This document shows positions 36,745 to 50,095 of a DNA stretch of 64,000 nt, in pieces. The stretch's first letter is position 1; the number at the start of each line of letters is the position of its first letter. The DNA comes from Spinacia oleracea (lineage: Eukaryota; Streptophyta; Magnoliopsida; Caryophyllales; Amaranthaceae): positions 128,920,385 to 128,984,384 of the forward strand of contig NC_079487.1 in the NCBI RefSeq assembly GCF_020520425.1, written 5' to 3'. The translations under genes and the position numbers were made by a program. The notes under the pieces are model-generated. The model did no database searches, was not told the origin of the DNA, and saw nothing but the letters and a program-made list of their open reading frames with translations.

Positions 36745-39322
36745 TGATTTCAGTAGCTTGTGCAGGTGTGCTCGCTCCGCTGCTCGCGTCGACTGTGTAG
36801 ACTTGAAACTTGAAAGAAAGACGCGCAATTATCATACATTCATACGTGGGATTAAGAGCGAATTAGCGAATTCTTAGAGCAACTCAAATATTGATTAATA
36901 AATGGAGAAAACTATTGTCACCCTGTGGGTCTTTTACTCACCTGATGAGGTAAGAAACGTGGCATGCTGACAAGAAGAATACGAAATAATTGAGCAAACC
37001 ATTAGATTGTCTACCCAGCTGAGGTGGACAACCCACGTGGACATAGAAAGAATAGGTGGACAATCCAATACACTATAGTATGAAAGTATTTATTAAATTT
37101 GTAATCAATACGAACTCAGAAAATGATGTATGCAGTCATACAGAAAAAGAGATTGTCCATATGCTTATACCGATACATAATGTTTGAATAGAGTCTTTGA
37201 ATTAATTACCTAATTTTTACTTTTTACTCAGTAACTTTTTTTTACGTAAAGACTATTGGGATAGGTTAGACAAAACAATCTTCTTCCTCTTTGATAGACC
37301 AAGATCAGCAAAACTCCTTCAATGGCGATGTTCGGTCGACTCGGTTAATCAAATTTGTATCGTAGTCATGAATAAGGTATGTATCAAAACACTATTTTCA
37401 TATATTTTTCTTCAATTTGGCGATTGCATTCAAGTGTAATGATAAGTGATAATGTAAGCACTCCTTTCTTTGAAATTAAAAATCGTAATACGAATGGACC
37501 ATCGTTCTTTTTGCATCTCGTCTCTGGGTTAGCTTAGTCTAGTTCTTCTTATCTTCTTTTCGCTCTTTAGTTTCAATACTCCCACAAATTTCCTTCTTTT
37601 CCCTCTTTAGTTTCGTGCAGGGAGATGGGAAGGCGAAGGACCGTAATGTCTGTCATTCTGTAATCAAATTGATTATTACATTTCTGATCGATGTATGAAA
37701 ATTAAGAAATCCCTATCTTAAAGTACTCCATTGTCTCCCTCTCCACCTTGAATTAGTATGTAGGCAATGTAGCGAGTTTAAGGGCGTTTTTTGTAGTAGT
37801 GTTTGAGGTAGCGGGTAACGTTTTGACCTAGTCAAGGCGCTACTTGTAAAATTTGTAAATGTTTGGCAAGGTATCGGTTAGCGGTAGAGGTAGCGTTTTA
37901 ACTTCTTCACGAGTGTATCGACCTATTCATATCCCTATATGTCATATAATTGCAAATGACTAGCTACGAACTATTATTGGCATGTAAATTTGAAAGGATA
38001 AAATGAGAAATTCCTAATAAATTTGAAAGGATAAAATTAAAAATTCTATATTTTGATAAAAATGTACTTCAAATATAGTAGTAATTGCTTTACAACTAGT
38101 TTGAGTTATATATTGCCATTTGAAATTACTTAACCATGTCTTATGAGTATCCTTTAATTTGTAGGATGTACAGTTAAATACATAACATGATAGCGGAATA
38201 ACCTCAAAGCAAGAATCATGTATAAAGTACAGATTAAGCAATACATACGTTTGTAGCGTGTTTTCCTCTTTGTCAACGAATACGAACAAGAACTTCAATC
38301 GGAGTTCTTCTACTTGGTTCACCGACAGTGCAAGTCTGCCTTGATTGTTGATAGCTTAGATCTCGATCAAGGTTCTTTAGATTTTTGGGAAGAACACACT
38401 TTGGAGGCAAAGTAGAATTAGGGTTTTACTTTTCCTCTAGGGTTGTGTGTATAACCTGAATTGTGTGTCTGAAAAACATGTATTTAGGTTATTAAAATAA
38501 CCTAAACATTAAGCCACCCAACCGACCAAGGCTTAAGGCCATTGGCCGGCCAACAAGCCCATGAAGGGCATATGCGCACACACAGCGAGCTGGGCAGCGG
38601 GCTGCGTGCTTGCTGTGATGTCTTGTGCTTTGGGAATTAATGCCCAAAATTTGAGATGGGTAAACGACCATGTCATCTCTCATGTTTGGGGAATCATGAA
38701 TAATACCCACTTAATTTGTCTTGGAAATCACTTAGTCCATGTCATCTTTTATATTTTGTCAACATGCCACATTTCTTGCCACATCAGGTGGGTAAACGAC
38801 CCACTGAGTCACAATAGTTTTCTGCATCCTTAAACACACAAAACAAACGATTGAACGGAACCTTAAACAAGAATCGGGAATGAAAACTGATGGTAGTATT
38901 GGTTTAAAAGTTTGAAACTAATATGATGTGTTTGGTTTTAATCGTGTAATTTTCACCTTTGTACGGAGTAATTGGTATGTAAAGGTTCAGTAGCCATACA
39001 CACCCACCTGAGCAAGTAAGCATAGTTATCAACTAACTAGCTACATATCTTGTTTCTTCACACTTCGACACTATCGTTTGAATCAAAAGACTAGAGTAGT
39101 TCAAATTAGCTGGTCTCTTGAATGTCATAGCTAAATTTTAGCATCAATGGGAAAATAAAGCTATACATGTACAATACTAACAATAGTACCAACTTGTTTT
39201 CTAATGTCTAAATTTCTCTAATAACCATACTAATCTAATTACTACAACTGTTTCGCGTCTTAGAAAACACGAAAGACTCCATATCCGGAAAGTTAGAAGC
39301 CGTAGATACCTATTTGCAACTC
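36745..39322. other. Intergenic DNA between UFSP2 and STICHEL-like 2
   Basis: This contains the UFSP2 promoter side (36745-37100), AT-rich DNA, a likely LTR remnant (about 38200-38840) and the 3' flank of the STICHEL-like gene (39000-39322). No gene is supported. Confidence 0.5.
38200..38840 (-). mobile_element. Possible solo LTR remnant
   Basis: On the minus strand, the stretch combines a GC-rich part (near 38520-38610, with GGCCGGCCAA), then CCCTAGAGGAAAAG and AACCCTAATTCTACTTTGCC, then a leader-like part with CAAGTAGAAGAACTCCGATT. This is the look of a plant LTR of Ty1/copia type standing alone. The word GGGTAAACGACC occurs twice (about 38657 and 38791). I could not fix the TG..CA ends or the duplication. 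It is a fossil without coding parts. Confidence 0.35.
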
Positions 39323-42300
39323 TTACTTGGCTGTAGTACAAGGAAGAACCCATTCTACAAGATGTGATCTTTGCCGTTGATGCTTCATTTGCCAACCCTG
39401 CAAGATCGAGCAATGTTTCTAACTTAGCATTACATAAGCCTAACATTGTGAATATGTTTCAACAGATTCTGTTTCATCCCTATTTTACTTGAAGTCTTGA
39501 ACAATCTGATTTAACTAATTCTGTCTCCTTGTGCTTACCTTCTTCATTGAAAAAGGCGGTGTTTTCCAGCAATGTGACTTCGAGTCTTCCATTTTTCTGC
39601 AAGAAATATGATGATGTACATGTTATTTATCAGGGACTAGTCAAAAAGTACTGGACTGAAGTTTACTAATTATAGCAGAATACAGCACCAACTCACCCAT
39701 CTTCATGCTGTGAAATGTCACTTTTGTTACTACCATTTCTTAACACGTAAGGATAGTCGGTGCAGATATATGCATCAAATGATGCTTCCCTACTGCTTGC
39801 TTTTGGCTGGACTTTTAAGCACAGTAATTCAGAAGACTCTGACGATGTCATTTTTTTACTGAGTCTCATGTTTTTAGGGAAGCAGTTAGGCTGAACTTCT
39901 TGCTCTTCAACGGTTAAAATCTTGCATACTTTCTCATGCTCACTCGACATGCTATCTTGTGACACTCTGTGAGGTGTCGATGCACCAGACTTTGCAGTAC
40001 TTAGTGCATTTCCATCGCTGTTTCTGATAATAGTAACCATTCTGTGGCTGCATATATGAGATACCTGGGACCCACAGGATGAGCAAGTTTCGACATGCTT
40101 GTTGTCTCCTATCATAGCTTTATCAGAAGTGAAATTGGAGGCATCTGACAATCGATCACTTCCATTTTCAGTAGTATTTGACTTGTGAATTCTGCGAGAA
40201 CAGCTAAACAGACTGAAAGATGGTCTCTTGGATTTGGCATAACTATGAGAGAGATTGATCCTAAGCTCCACGTTGCATTTTAGAACGGATTGAAGAGAGC
40301 TTGCAATAAGTTTCCATGAGTTCTCTGCCTTTGATGCATAGTTTGGATGATCAAATTCTAGTTCAGCCACAGCCAGATCTGTGTATGGTTATAATATCAA
40401 TGACAAGTTAGCAAAATCACATATCCCTTCTTAGTTCAACAACCTTTTTCAAGAAAATACAAGCACAGATTGGTCAAGGATTTAGCATTTCATAAACTGG
40501 TTTTGAGCAGAATACAATTCCCATCCTGATAAATTAATTATTCACTCTGAAAATTGCAACAATAAAACACGAGTCCCCAGATACAGTAAGTGAAAAGAAC
40601 TGCCAGGGATCAAGTGGAGTTAGCCATCAATGGATGTCTGATTAACAAATCTGGAATCCTATTTGAGTTCTACTCCAGATTTTCCTAATTTTCAGAATTT
40701 TCTGCAAACAAAATGCTCAAACTAATTGACAGCTACTTTTCCGACTAAGAATGGTACCAATGAATCACCAGTATTTTGTGCAATGCAAGTCCAGTAATTT
40801 CTCAATGAGCTGATAGTCTCAAGCCTCGACATTAAAATATTATTAGCCCTGTAAAGGCGGATCATTTAGACCAGTCTAACAGAACATGAGCATAACATCT
40901 GCTGGGGCCCAGTCGGACCTGACATTTTCTTACAGCATACACAGTTGGGGTTCGTGCAAAATACTCACCAGAGGCACATAATCATGATTACAAATTCTCA
41001 ATTAATCATGATTACAAATTCTCAATCAACTAAACAGGAATATCACAGACAAAAGTAACAAATTCAAATCATCTCGTTTTTTACTAAACTTCTCAAGAAA
41101 AGACTTCTTATCCTTTCAGAAAGACAGATCTCAGAAGTGTACCAAACTCCAAGTTACGTTAAATGTTTGATCCTCAAATGTTGACTAGCAGAAGAAACAT
41201 AATCACTGGTTCAAATCGGCACAGAGAATGGTGAAGAAAACTAAACAAGCAGGAACCAAATGCGTGTAGCATAACGTGTAGTAAAATACAGTCCTGACGT
41301 GAGCAGAGGTGTAGTGCAGCAGTGCAGCTTTATTGCTCACATGAAGCAGATGGAAATGAAGAACATGTCAAATAGTTGTCGGAAAGTCTGATTATATACT
41401 CCTAGCCACTTTAAGAAATTGTGAGACAATATTAAAGAAGATGGATTTACCTTTCTTGACCCTAACAGAAGAGAGCCTCCCTCGTCTCCGTAGAAAGCTC
41501 CTTAGTGAATGTGAGTGGCATATTTCAGTGGCTCTGATCCATATTGATTCAAGAGCACCTTCACATTCTCCTTGTGCCACCATTTTTCGCAATTCTTCAT
41601 CAGCGCAATCATATGAGACAAGATGCTTTGATCTCTCGCCAAGGGATGCTGTACTGCTACAGTCGCCATCTGCAGCTGAAGAATTTGATACAACATTTTA
41701 CTGATCAGTTAAGTACCATTGAGCTGGATTAAGCATGATCTTGGTTTATAAATAAGGATAGAAGTAAAACCAACCTTCAGAATTTGAAGTTCTTACAGAT
41801 AACCTGGACTCGTTAGGATCTGAGAAAGAGGGATCTGTAGAATTCAATTGCAATAGAGCTACAGTAAGCCATGTAGTTTGATTTTTGGACACCCTCAGCT
41901 GTTTCTCACTTTCTGATAATATCTTCAGTGCGTTACGAATCTTCTGCATATCTGTCTCTGCTGTAAAACAGCATCATTCAACATAAGTCAAACAGAAAAC
42001 TACATTTTGGAAGTCAATTGTCATCAGAGTAGTATCAGTAGAATAATTCTTGCAAAGAATCTTCCATTACTATAACCATTATGGTCACTCATTGATAATA
42101 TAAGATAGTCTAATGATTCTAGATTACTTACAAGCATGTCTTCTCATGAAATTCCTCCGAATTTCAGAGTCTTCATCCTGGAACTTCCCGGCTAGAATAT
42201 CCATTATGATATTGGCTAGTTGGGATATAAGTTGCATCGGGTCAATCCTCGACCTCATCAATTCCCTTGCCCTTTTAACTGTATTTGAAGTGTCCGCGGA

Positions 42301-43971
42301 CAGAGACAGATCAAGTAAGTCAAGCAGCTCGTCATCTGAAACAGTTCCAACCTGCAAAAATGTTGAATTTCAGTCCAAGCACAAAAAAACAAGGCTTCAA
42401 AAGAGTGTCATATAACTCACAAGTTCATAAGCTAATGTCTTAGTAATCTTGCTTCCCAACATACTCAGCTGATCAAGCATCATTTCACCATCTCGCATTG
42501 AACCATTCGATTTGGAGGCAATAAACTCCAAAGCAGCCTGATCAAACTCAATTCCTTCTTCCACACAAATATTTCCTAGCCTAAATGTAACATCAACATC
42601 CTTTAATTTTGGAAAATGGTATCTATGAGACCGTGCAACCACGTTTCTTGGCAGCTTATCCAGGTCTGGGGTGACCATAACAAAGACAGCATGTTGAGAG
42701 AAACTCTCCATGTTGCTCAAAAGAGTTGCCCATGTATCACTTCGAATCAAATGACATTCATCCAAAATAATGACCTTAAATTTCGAGGAGATTGGAGGTA
42801 AACTAGCACTTTTAATGAAAGATCTCATCCTACCAGCTCGGTTTATTCTCACAGGATCAACTTCCTTAACATCCCTACTCCTACCCGCGAAATACAACAT
42901 GCATTCTTGACATGATCTACACGGCCTTTGCTCGTCTAGTGAGAGACAATTTAACGCAGCAGCGAATATCCTTGAAGCAGAAGTCTTTCCAGCACCACGA
43001 GGACCATGAAAAAGATAGAATGTGGTTATCCTACCTTTCAAAATAGCACCCAACAATGACCTTGTTGCCACACCTTGTCCAATTAACTCATCAAACGATT
43101 TTGGTCTGAATTTCTGACTTAAACTCCTAGGACTTTCAGAATATGGAACAACTTCATTGTTAATGTGCTTCCAACTTCTAGTTCCTGACATAATATCAGT
43201 ATCACCTGTTTCCCCTGATATTAGTGGATACTCTTCTCCGTCAGAAGCGAGAGATGGGTCTCTATATCGAGGGGTTTTTGACCAACAACACGTTATCCCA
43301 CATCCACGATATTCCTCGTCTAAAGCATCAATCTCTTCATTTGCAAATAGTGATGCACTACGTGTTGATCCGTCTAGCAACGTGTCACTAGCACAAAGAG
43401 ATGGACTGCCTCCTCGGCTTACAAAATCACCTAATGACCCAATTGACCCCTTACATCCTCCATAAGACTGATTTCGAATTGGAGTAGACCTCGTTGAACC
43501 ATGATTTGAATCAACACCCTTAAATGGATCATTGGAAGGAGAAACACAAGCTAACTCTAATCCATTATCCCTATATTCACTACCATATTTCAGACTAGGT
43601 GATTTGTCATCACCCTCATGTTTGCCTTTTGTTCCTGATTTTCCAACACTCTTGCTTACATTAGACTTAGAAATGGATTTAGGAGTGTACTCCTTCGATT
43701 CGAAATCCATGACATTTTCATCTTCTTCTTCTCCACATGTACCTAAAATTTTACTCAAATCCCAATTATTGCTTAAATTACCCTCTTGACAACCATTCCC
43801 AAACCTCAAAGAAATCCCATTACAAGAATTAGTATCCCAATGTAAACTATCAACTATAGAAGAGAATTTACTCATGGAATGAGTTGATGGATCCCTCAAT
43901 GACCTCACCCTCCTAAGAGCCACCAAGGTTTTTGATATCGGTACATCAACCGAATGCCGCCGCCCCTCCAT
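39323..43971 (-). CDS. STICHEL-like 2, DNA polymerase III gamma/tau-type AAA protein
   Basis: Exons: 42421-43971, 42132-42351, 41775-41960, 41451-41669, 39697-40378, 39539-39596 and 39323-39397. They join to 2991 nt, giving 996 residues. The protein begins with the family signature MEGRRHSVDVPISKTLVALR. It carries a CGITCCWSKTPRYR segment and then the clamp-loader-like ATPase domain. That domain has KFRPKSFDELIGQ, Walker A GPRGAGKTS (323-331), a zinc module with Cys342, Cys351, Cys354 and Cys357, and Walker B IILDEC (401-406). Next come LLDLLDLSLS..NTVKRARELM and the three-helix region LRVSKNQTTWLTVALLQL. The C-terminus, SHLVEWVLPC, is typical of the family. Plant STICHEL proteins act in cell morphogenesis (trichome branching) although the domain comes from bacterial replication factors; the role of this member is not known to me. 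The gene resembles Arabidopsis At4g24790. Exon 4 may use two acceptors six bases apart (CAGCTGCAG). Confidence 0.92.
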
Positions 43972-45140
43972 CCTTCAGAAAACTATTCCGACAATCTACA
44001 CCACAATAATACAATGTACTAAAAACCAGACCTGTGTACAAAATAAGGAAAAAAGAAAAAATCAAAACCCCACCTACTGAATTCGACAAAAACCTAAATA
44101 CAAATAGAAACATGGAAAACAATCAGACATTAGTCACATTAAAATGCAATAACACAAAGACAGTCAAAATGAGGCGGACAACCTGAAACATCATTTCGGA
44201 CGAATATCGTATACCCTGTGATCATATCTAGATGGCATGATTACCAAAAATGGAAGAACAATCAAAATCTAATTATCAACAGACAACAGTAAAAACAACA
44301 ACAGTGCACTGTTTCCTGTACCTTTAGACCAAGTACAACATTCAAAAACCAGCACAATCTCCTTTCTTTTTCACCAGAACATGGAAAATTTCTTCAAAAA
44401 TAAATACCCAGATGAAAAAATGACTGAAATTTCTATTATTTCAACTTACATTCATCAACTAAGGGGAAAACTACAAGCAAGAAGAGGATAAAAATTGGGA
44501 GGAAAAAATGGAAGAGACATGGAATCTAACTAAAACTATACAATATTAATATAATTTTATAGTAAAGAAAAAAATATAGACACATTGCCAAACGACAAAT
44601 AATTATAATAATAAAAGTAAATTGAATGAAAATAGGAACCTGAGCATTGAGATACTGCGTTGCTTGAAGTTCACGAGGGCGAGATTATCGGAGAAAAAAA
44701 GGGAAATTTTAATTATTTTATAAAAAATAATAAACCCCTTACAAAAATGTAGCTTCAAAGTTTGTCCAAATGGTTGAATTTCAACACTATCAAACACAGG
44801 AAATCAGCAAGAAGAACATGAAATATTATGTTATTTCAATAATATTAAAAAGTAAAGTAAAAACCCAGAAAAGAAATAATTATTTGATGATGAATTCATG
44901 AAATGAGAGCTTATTGTTAGTAATTATTACTCCGTAATAATAATAATTTCAAAAGAAGAAAAACCCAGAAATGATTTAAACAAAGTAGAGCAGGAAATGT
45001 TGAGTGGCCAGATAGAGTGTTGCAGGGGAGGAGAGAGAACAGAAAGAGGAAGGGTAATTTGGTAAATGTATAGTGTACTGACAGTTTGAGAGTTAGTTTG
45101 GCTTTTTATGTTTGCTGGCTTGAAAAGTTGAGGGTTCATT
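43972..45140 (-). other. STICHEL-like 2 leader and promoter region
   Basis: A probable 5' UTR exon ends near 44640 (TCAATGCTCAG then GTTCC on the minus strand). Its intron runs to an acceptor-like GTGTAG at about 43997. Upstream DNA to 45140 is AT-rich. No other gene is seen. Confidence 0.4.
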
Positions 45141-45550
45141 ACCTATAAATGGGACCAGCAAAATCCACGCTTTTTTTCTTTTTATTTTTGCGAATTTCTA
45201 AACTTTTCTTCCTACATTCTAGTCTATAATCTACTGGACTCCGTTTCGAAAATAACGGGGTGAGTTTATCTTTTCATGTTTGTCAACGTAAATGTTTAGT
45301 ATCTCTAATTTTGTATTTGTAAATATTATCAAAGTTGAAATTCTAAAAATACATATCAAGACGAGTCAAACTAAACTACACACCCTATATTGTTTTTTAC
45401 CCATAAATCACAAATGAGAGTCAAATTGAGATTTGTAAATAGCATCAAAGGTCAAATTGTCTCTACTATTTCGAAACGAAGGAGTATATATATGCATAGC
45501 GAAAATGATAAAGGTGTATAGACCAAAATAAAAAGTAAGGTGTAATTGTA

Positions 45551-45828
45551 CTCCCTCAGTTCGTGAATACTCATCATAACAGTTTGACTTTTACACTATT
45601 TATACATTAAGTTTTACCAAATTATTTTACTATACGGAGTATGTAAAATTAAATGTTACTGTTGAAGAAGTATATTGTTGAATTAGTCTTAATATATATT
45701 TTTCAAATATCAATCAACTTATTAAGTTTTAATTATATGTACAGCGTAATTACATCTAATTACGGTCAAACTAGTGCATTGTCAAATATGTCAATCAAAC
45801 TATTGCATGTATTAAGGAACAGAGGGAG
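45551..45828. mobile_element. Stowaway-type MITE, 278 bp
   Basis: CTCCCTCAGTTCGTGAATAC on the left and ATTAAGGAACAGAGGGAG on the right are imperfect inverted repeats flanked by TA (45549-45550, 45829-45830). The interior shares TTTGACTTTT.ACACTATT with the 732-992 family but is more diverged. Confidence 0.85.
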
Positions 45829-46895
45829 TAAAACATAAGGTAATTTGATATGAATTTATAGAAGTCCATAATTTTTTTTTTACTGAACTTTGACCATATA
45901 TTTACACAAGATATGTGGAGTAGTGGAGTAGAATGCACTGTGTAGAACATAACTTTAATTTCTTAGGTGTGTTTTCTTTTTTATGAAAATCTCCTAATTT
46001 AATCGAATAAGATTGAAACTTATTCAACTAATTGTAAAAAGTAAACTTCTTAAACTTACTTTGTTATTGAACTTATTAGATTCAGATAAAAAGAATACTA
46101 CTCCGTTTTTCTTAAAGAAAAGAGAAAGCACGACCCTTAAATCACCTAAATATGTAAAAATACTTATAGTGATTTGTAAGAACGTTAAATGCTTCGTAAG
46201 AAATACTTCGTACATATACTACCAAAAAAGAAAACTAAAAATCAAAAGGTTATAAATAAAATTAAGTAATGTACTTCTACGTAATACTCCGTCCGAAGTC
46301 CATGAGAAAGGGGATAGGAAATGAAGCCTATGAAGGTTATGCTCTGTTTGTCTCATTTCAGTTTAGATAAATTCGGTTTATTTACAACTACTTCGGATTT
46401 CTTGTAGTGTCCATTATTCATAAATTTAAATAATTTTATTTCAAAAAGGTATTTCTTAAGTGACAATCAGATGAATAAAACGCACTACAATTTGTGTGGT
46501 TCAACTTGAATTTGACTGAAATCATTTAACTTATCTGAACTCTATATATTCAACTCATCTGCATTCGTTTTTACTGAGAATAATGTACTCCGCATATTCA
46601 ATTGTCTAGAAAACTTAGTCCTCATTTTTCCTTAACTTAGTTGAAATGAATTTATGAAACTTAATACAATAATCACTAAACTATTATCTCATTTGAGTTT
46701 TCACGTCACCGAGACATTGCACGACTTAAAATGTAAATATTTCTAACTCTACAAGCATAATAATTATAAAAGATTGATATTTCAAAAATATATATTTGAA
46801 ACAAATCTAACAAGATCTCACGTGATTATATTATTTCTTATAAGTTACCCCGTAATACGAAATAAGAGTTTATGGTCAAAATTTGTAATGAAATA

Positions 46896-47230
46896 CTCCC
46901 TCCGTCCCTTAATACTCGCACCGGTTTAACCGGTGCGGAGTTTAAGACATTTGAATTGGCTTATTAATTTAATGACGGTTAATTGATAGTGGGATAATTT
47001 TTTAATATAGTTAGTGGAAAATGTGTAAGGGTGGACCGGTGGAGAGTGGTGAGTGAGGAGTGTGAATTTTTAAATGATTTTTTTTGTAAGGAGTAGAGGT
47101 GTAGTTGAGTTAGTAGGCAAGTGTGAGAAATAATATAATATTGATAAAAATTTCCATTTATAAAAGCGGTGCAAGTATTAAGGGACGACCCGATAAGAAA
47201 AGCGGTGCGAGTGTTAAGGGACGGAGGGAG
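46896..47230. mobile_element. Stowaway-type MITE, 335 bp, with doubled right end
   Basis: CTCCCTCCGTCCCTTAATAC and TTAAGGGACGGAGGGAG form the ends, flanked by TA (46894-46895, 47231-47232). The right terminus is present twice: AAGCGGTGCAAGTATTAAGG followed by GACG, then 42 bases later AAGCGGTGCGAGTGTTAAGG followed by GACGGAGGGAG. The left end carries the palindrome ACCGGTTTAACCGGT. Confidence 0.85.
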
Positions 47231-48154
47231 TAATTTTTAGGACGGAGCGGACATGACCAAATAATTGCAACTGTTTTTTGAAAAACATTAATGGAGTAGG
47301 ATAAAAAGTATAAAAAAAAAAGGGGGGGGGGGGAATAAAGGTAATTAACAGTAAACATAAAAAATAATGTGGGTTCTGAAATTCTGACATTACTATTAAG
47401 TTTCATATAATTGAGGCACCCCCTTGTATATAGTCTACATTATTTACCATTGTAGCCTTGTGGGACCACTTTTTACTTAATAAAATCATGATGATGGTTA
47501 CTTATTATTCTAATTCTCTTGTTCAGTGCTTAGGTAACTTTGATTGGTTCCTTGCTTCTTTTTTAATCCTCTTCTTCTTCCTTTTTTTTTTCTTATTTTT
47601 CAAAAAGGCATCAACTTCAACATAATTAACATTCATATTAAGATGTGTTTGCTTTCTTAAAAGGAGTATGTTGTTACTTTTTGTTACAATAAAAGTGAAA
47701 GGGTTAATTAGGTTTAAGCATGAGGATTATGAAAATATTTCCTCAAAAAATTGTTAAGACTTCCTAATTTATTTTGAAAAGTTCAATAATTGCTGTTATA
47801 CTTATACTACCAACAATTGTACGAAGTAGGGTAATTCCAAATTTTCAACACTCCTATGCAAGAACTGTTTGTAGTCAATACTTCTATTGCAGTTATTTTT
47901 ATTTTTTATTATAAATCCAGATTATAATTGATGAATTCCCCACAATAATAATTTTAGTTATTATCCCACCTGTAAACCTGCAACCAAATTGCATGTAATA
48001 ACACTAGTTTTTACCCTCATTATTTGCTAATTGCACGACCTCACAATTAGGGAGCATGATTAATGTCCTTGTGAGAGAGAACATTGTGGTTGTATTTCCT
48101 AAATGTAGATGGATCATGAGACAATGTACGTAAGGATACAAATCAAGTATAGCT

Positions 48155-48215
48155 CGTTCTGGTCTAGTGGTCGAAGTTCCACTTATAAATTTGGAGGTTC
48201 TAAGCAATGACGAAG
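48155..48215 (+). mobile_element. Possible tRNA-derived SINE remnant
   Basis: TCTGGTCTAGTGGTCGAAG (48159-48177) contains a perfect A-box-like TGGTCTAGTGG. A weak B-box-like GGAGGTTCTAAGC follows about 35 bases downstream. No poly(A) tail or duplication was found. Confidence 0.35.
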
Positions 48216-49503
48216 CTAGTGTTCTGAATTACCCCACTTAAATATAGAGTTTTGACATTTTTTACAAAAAAATCAGATAATTTCTACGGAGGAACTTTTT
48301 ATGTATAAGTTTGAGGATCTCCCCCACTAAAATTAAATAAAAATATTTTGCACCACTATTATATTAGTTTGTATCCGCCACTGATTCTAAATTTGATTTA
48401 TTGTCCATATAAATTCAGAAATATCTTCCTGGATATTCGATATAATTTGGAGGTTATGAATTTGATCTACAACTATTATTACTAATATATGTTGTGGTCC
48501 GATAAACCATTCAGTGCCAATATATGGTTAAATCAACATCAAAGTGATGATAATGATGTATTGATTTGTGTCTCCTTTACTTGTTAAACCATTCATTAGT
48601 GTGTATTCTCCTCAAATTTTTTTGATTTTATCCATATAGGTAGTTATATAAGTTCATACAAATTAAAATAAGTCATCACGTACACTCTTGTAAGTTTTGA
48701 AAAAAGAAAGAAAGATAAACTATGATAAGTTTACGAGAAATTCCGCTAAAAAACACATACACCTTTACTACTCCGTATAATTTTTGTTGTCGTGGTGGTG
48801 TCAGACGAAAAGTATTAGAAAATTATGGGGAAAAGATTCACATATTGTTTGTGTTTAGGTTGGAGTTCGAAATATTTGGGATAATCTTTTAGGAACAAAA
48901 TAAGTTATTCGTACTCCATTTCCTCATATCATACATAAAATACTCTATTTTATATTGTAGTGTATATTTTTACATTTTGAGGAAGAAGATAAAAGATACG
49001 GGAAAGAGGAAATGACTTTGGCACACAAACTATGTAGATTTTCCGTGCTCTATTCACAAAAATGCGTCAAAATCACTAGCGTGCCAAAATCAGTTTTCAA
49101 CCTTTCACGACGAAAAGGTTCATATTTTTATGGTTTGACTTTGACTCATAAAGAAGCGAGTCAGCTACTGAGCCGAGAGGTAATGTAGTCCAGTACGAAT
49201 TGTGTTTGTGTCCCACCAACATTTACAGATTTTCTCGCGCCAATATATATAGGCTAGTCTAGCTACACAACCAGCTTTTGTTTTGTCATTATTTTCTCCT
49301 TCAATTTTTCTTTTCCCTCCCTCAAATTAAGTGGACCTATTTCATGCAATATTGTTTAAAAATGTTAATCTTTCAAAATACGGAGTACGCTATTTAACAA
49401 ATACGGGTAATAACTTCTACTCCGTAACTACTAGAGTGACAGAGTCCTATCATATCATCAATTAATATGGAATTATGCACTTGTCTCCGTTCATTCCTAA
49501 ATA

Positions 49504-49756
49504 CTACCTCCGTTCTATAATACATTCATCATTTCTCATTTGCGTATTATTTATTAATTAATTTTGACAACCTTTCTTTCACCATTATATAAGAAAATAC
49601 ATAGTCAAGCGAGATATTGTTAAATTCATATTAATGCGAGGATTTCAAATATCAACTTTTTATCATTTTTACTTATACGCACTCAAGAATATTAATGTTC
49701 AAAGAAACGTGTTGGAATACGTGTAAAAATGATGCATGTATTGTGGTACGGGATAG
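49504..49756. mobile_element. Stowaway-type MITE, 253 bp
   Basis: CTACCTCCGTTCTATAATAC and the right end TTGTGGTACGGGATAG are decayed inverted repeats with TA at 49502-49503 and 49757-49758. The interior (ATACATAGTCAAGCGAGATA, then GCGAGGATTTCAAATATCAA) aligns along its whole length with the element in UFSP2 intron 10. Confidence 0.82.
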
Positions 49757-50095
49757 TAATGATATATTTTCGTTTGGTAAAGAGAGACACAAAGGTAAGG
49801 TGATAAATATTTTAGAAGGAATTCAATCTGGAAATTATAGGTATAAACCCTCAATACTTTAACAACTAATTTAGTTGGCATCCACTCTATTCATTCTACT
49901 CACAATATTTTACTCTCCTTATAAATAACTGTAAGTTGCAACATTTTATATTTTAGCATGATACAACTACTCTGTATTAATATTTCTCACTTTTACTAAC
50001 CAAACTCCATTTTCTTTACGGAGTATTATTTTTCATTTTCATGTTCTACGTATAAACTTCTAAAATTTATGTGCAAACACAATTATTACGAGGTA

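Noticed and set aside
43157-43789. Plus-strand frames over STICHEL-like 2 exon 1
   Set aside because: They are shadows of the real minus-strand exon and have no similarity to known proteins.
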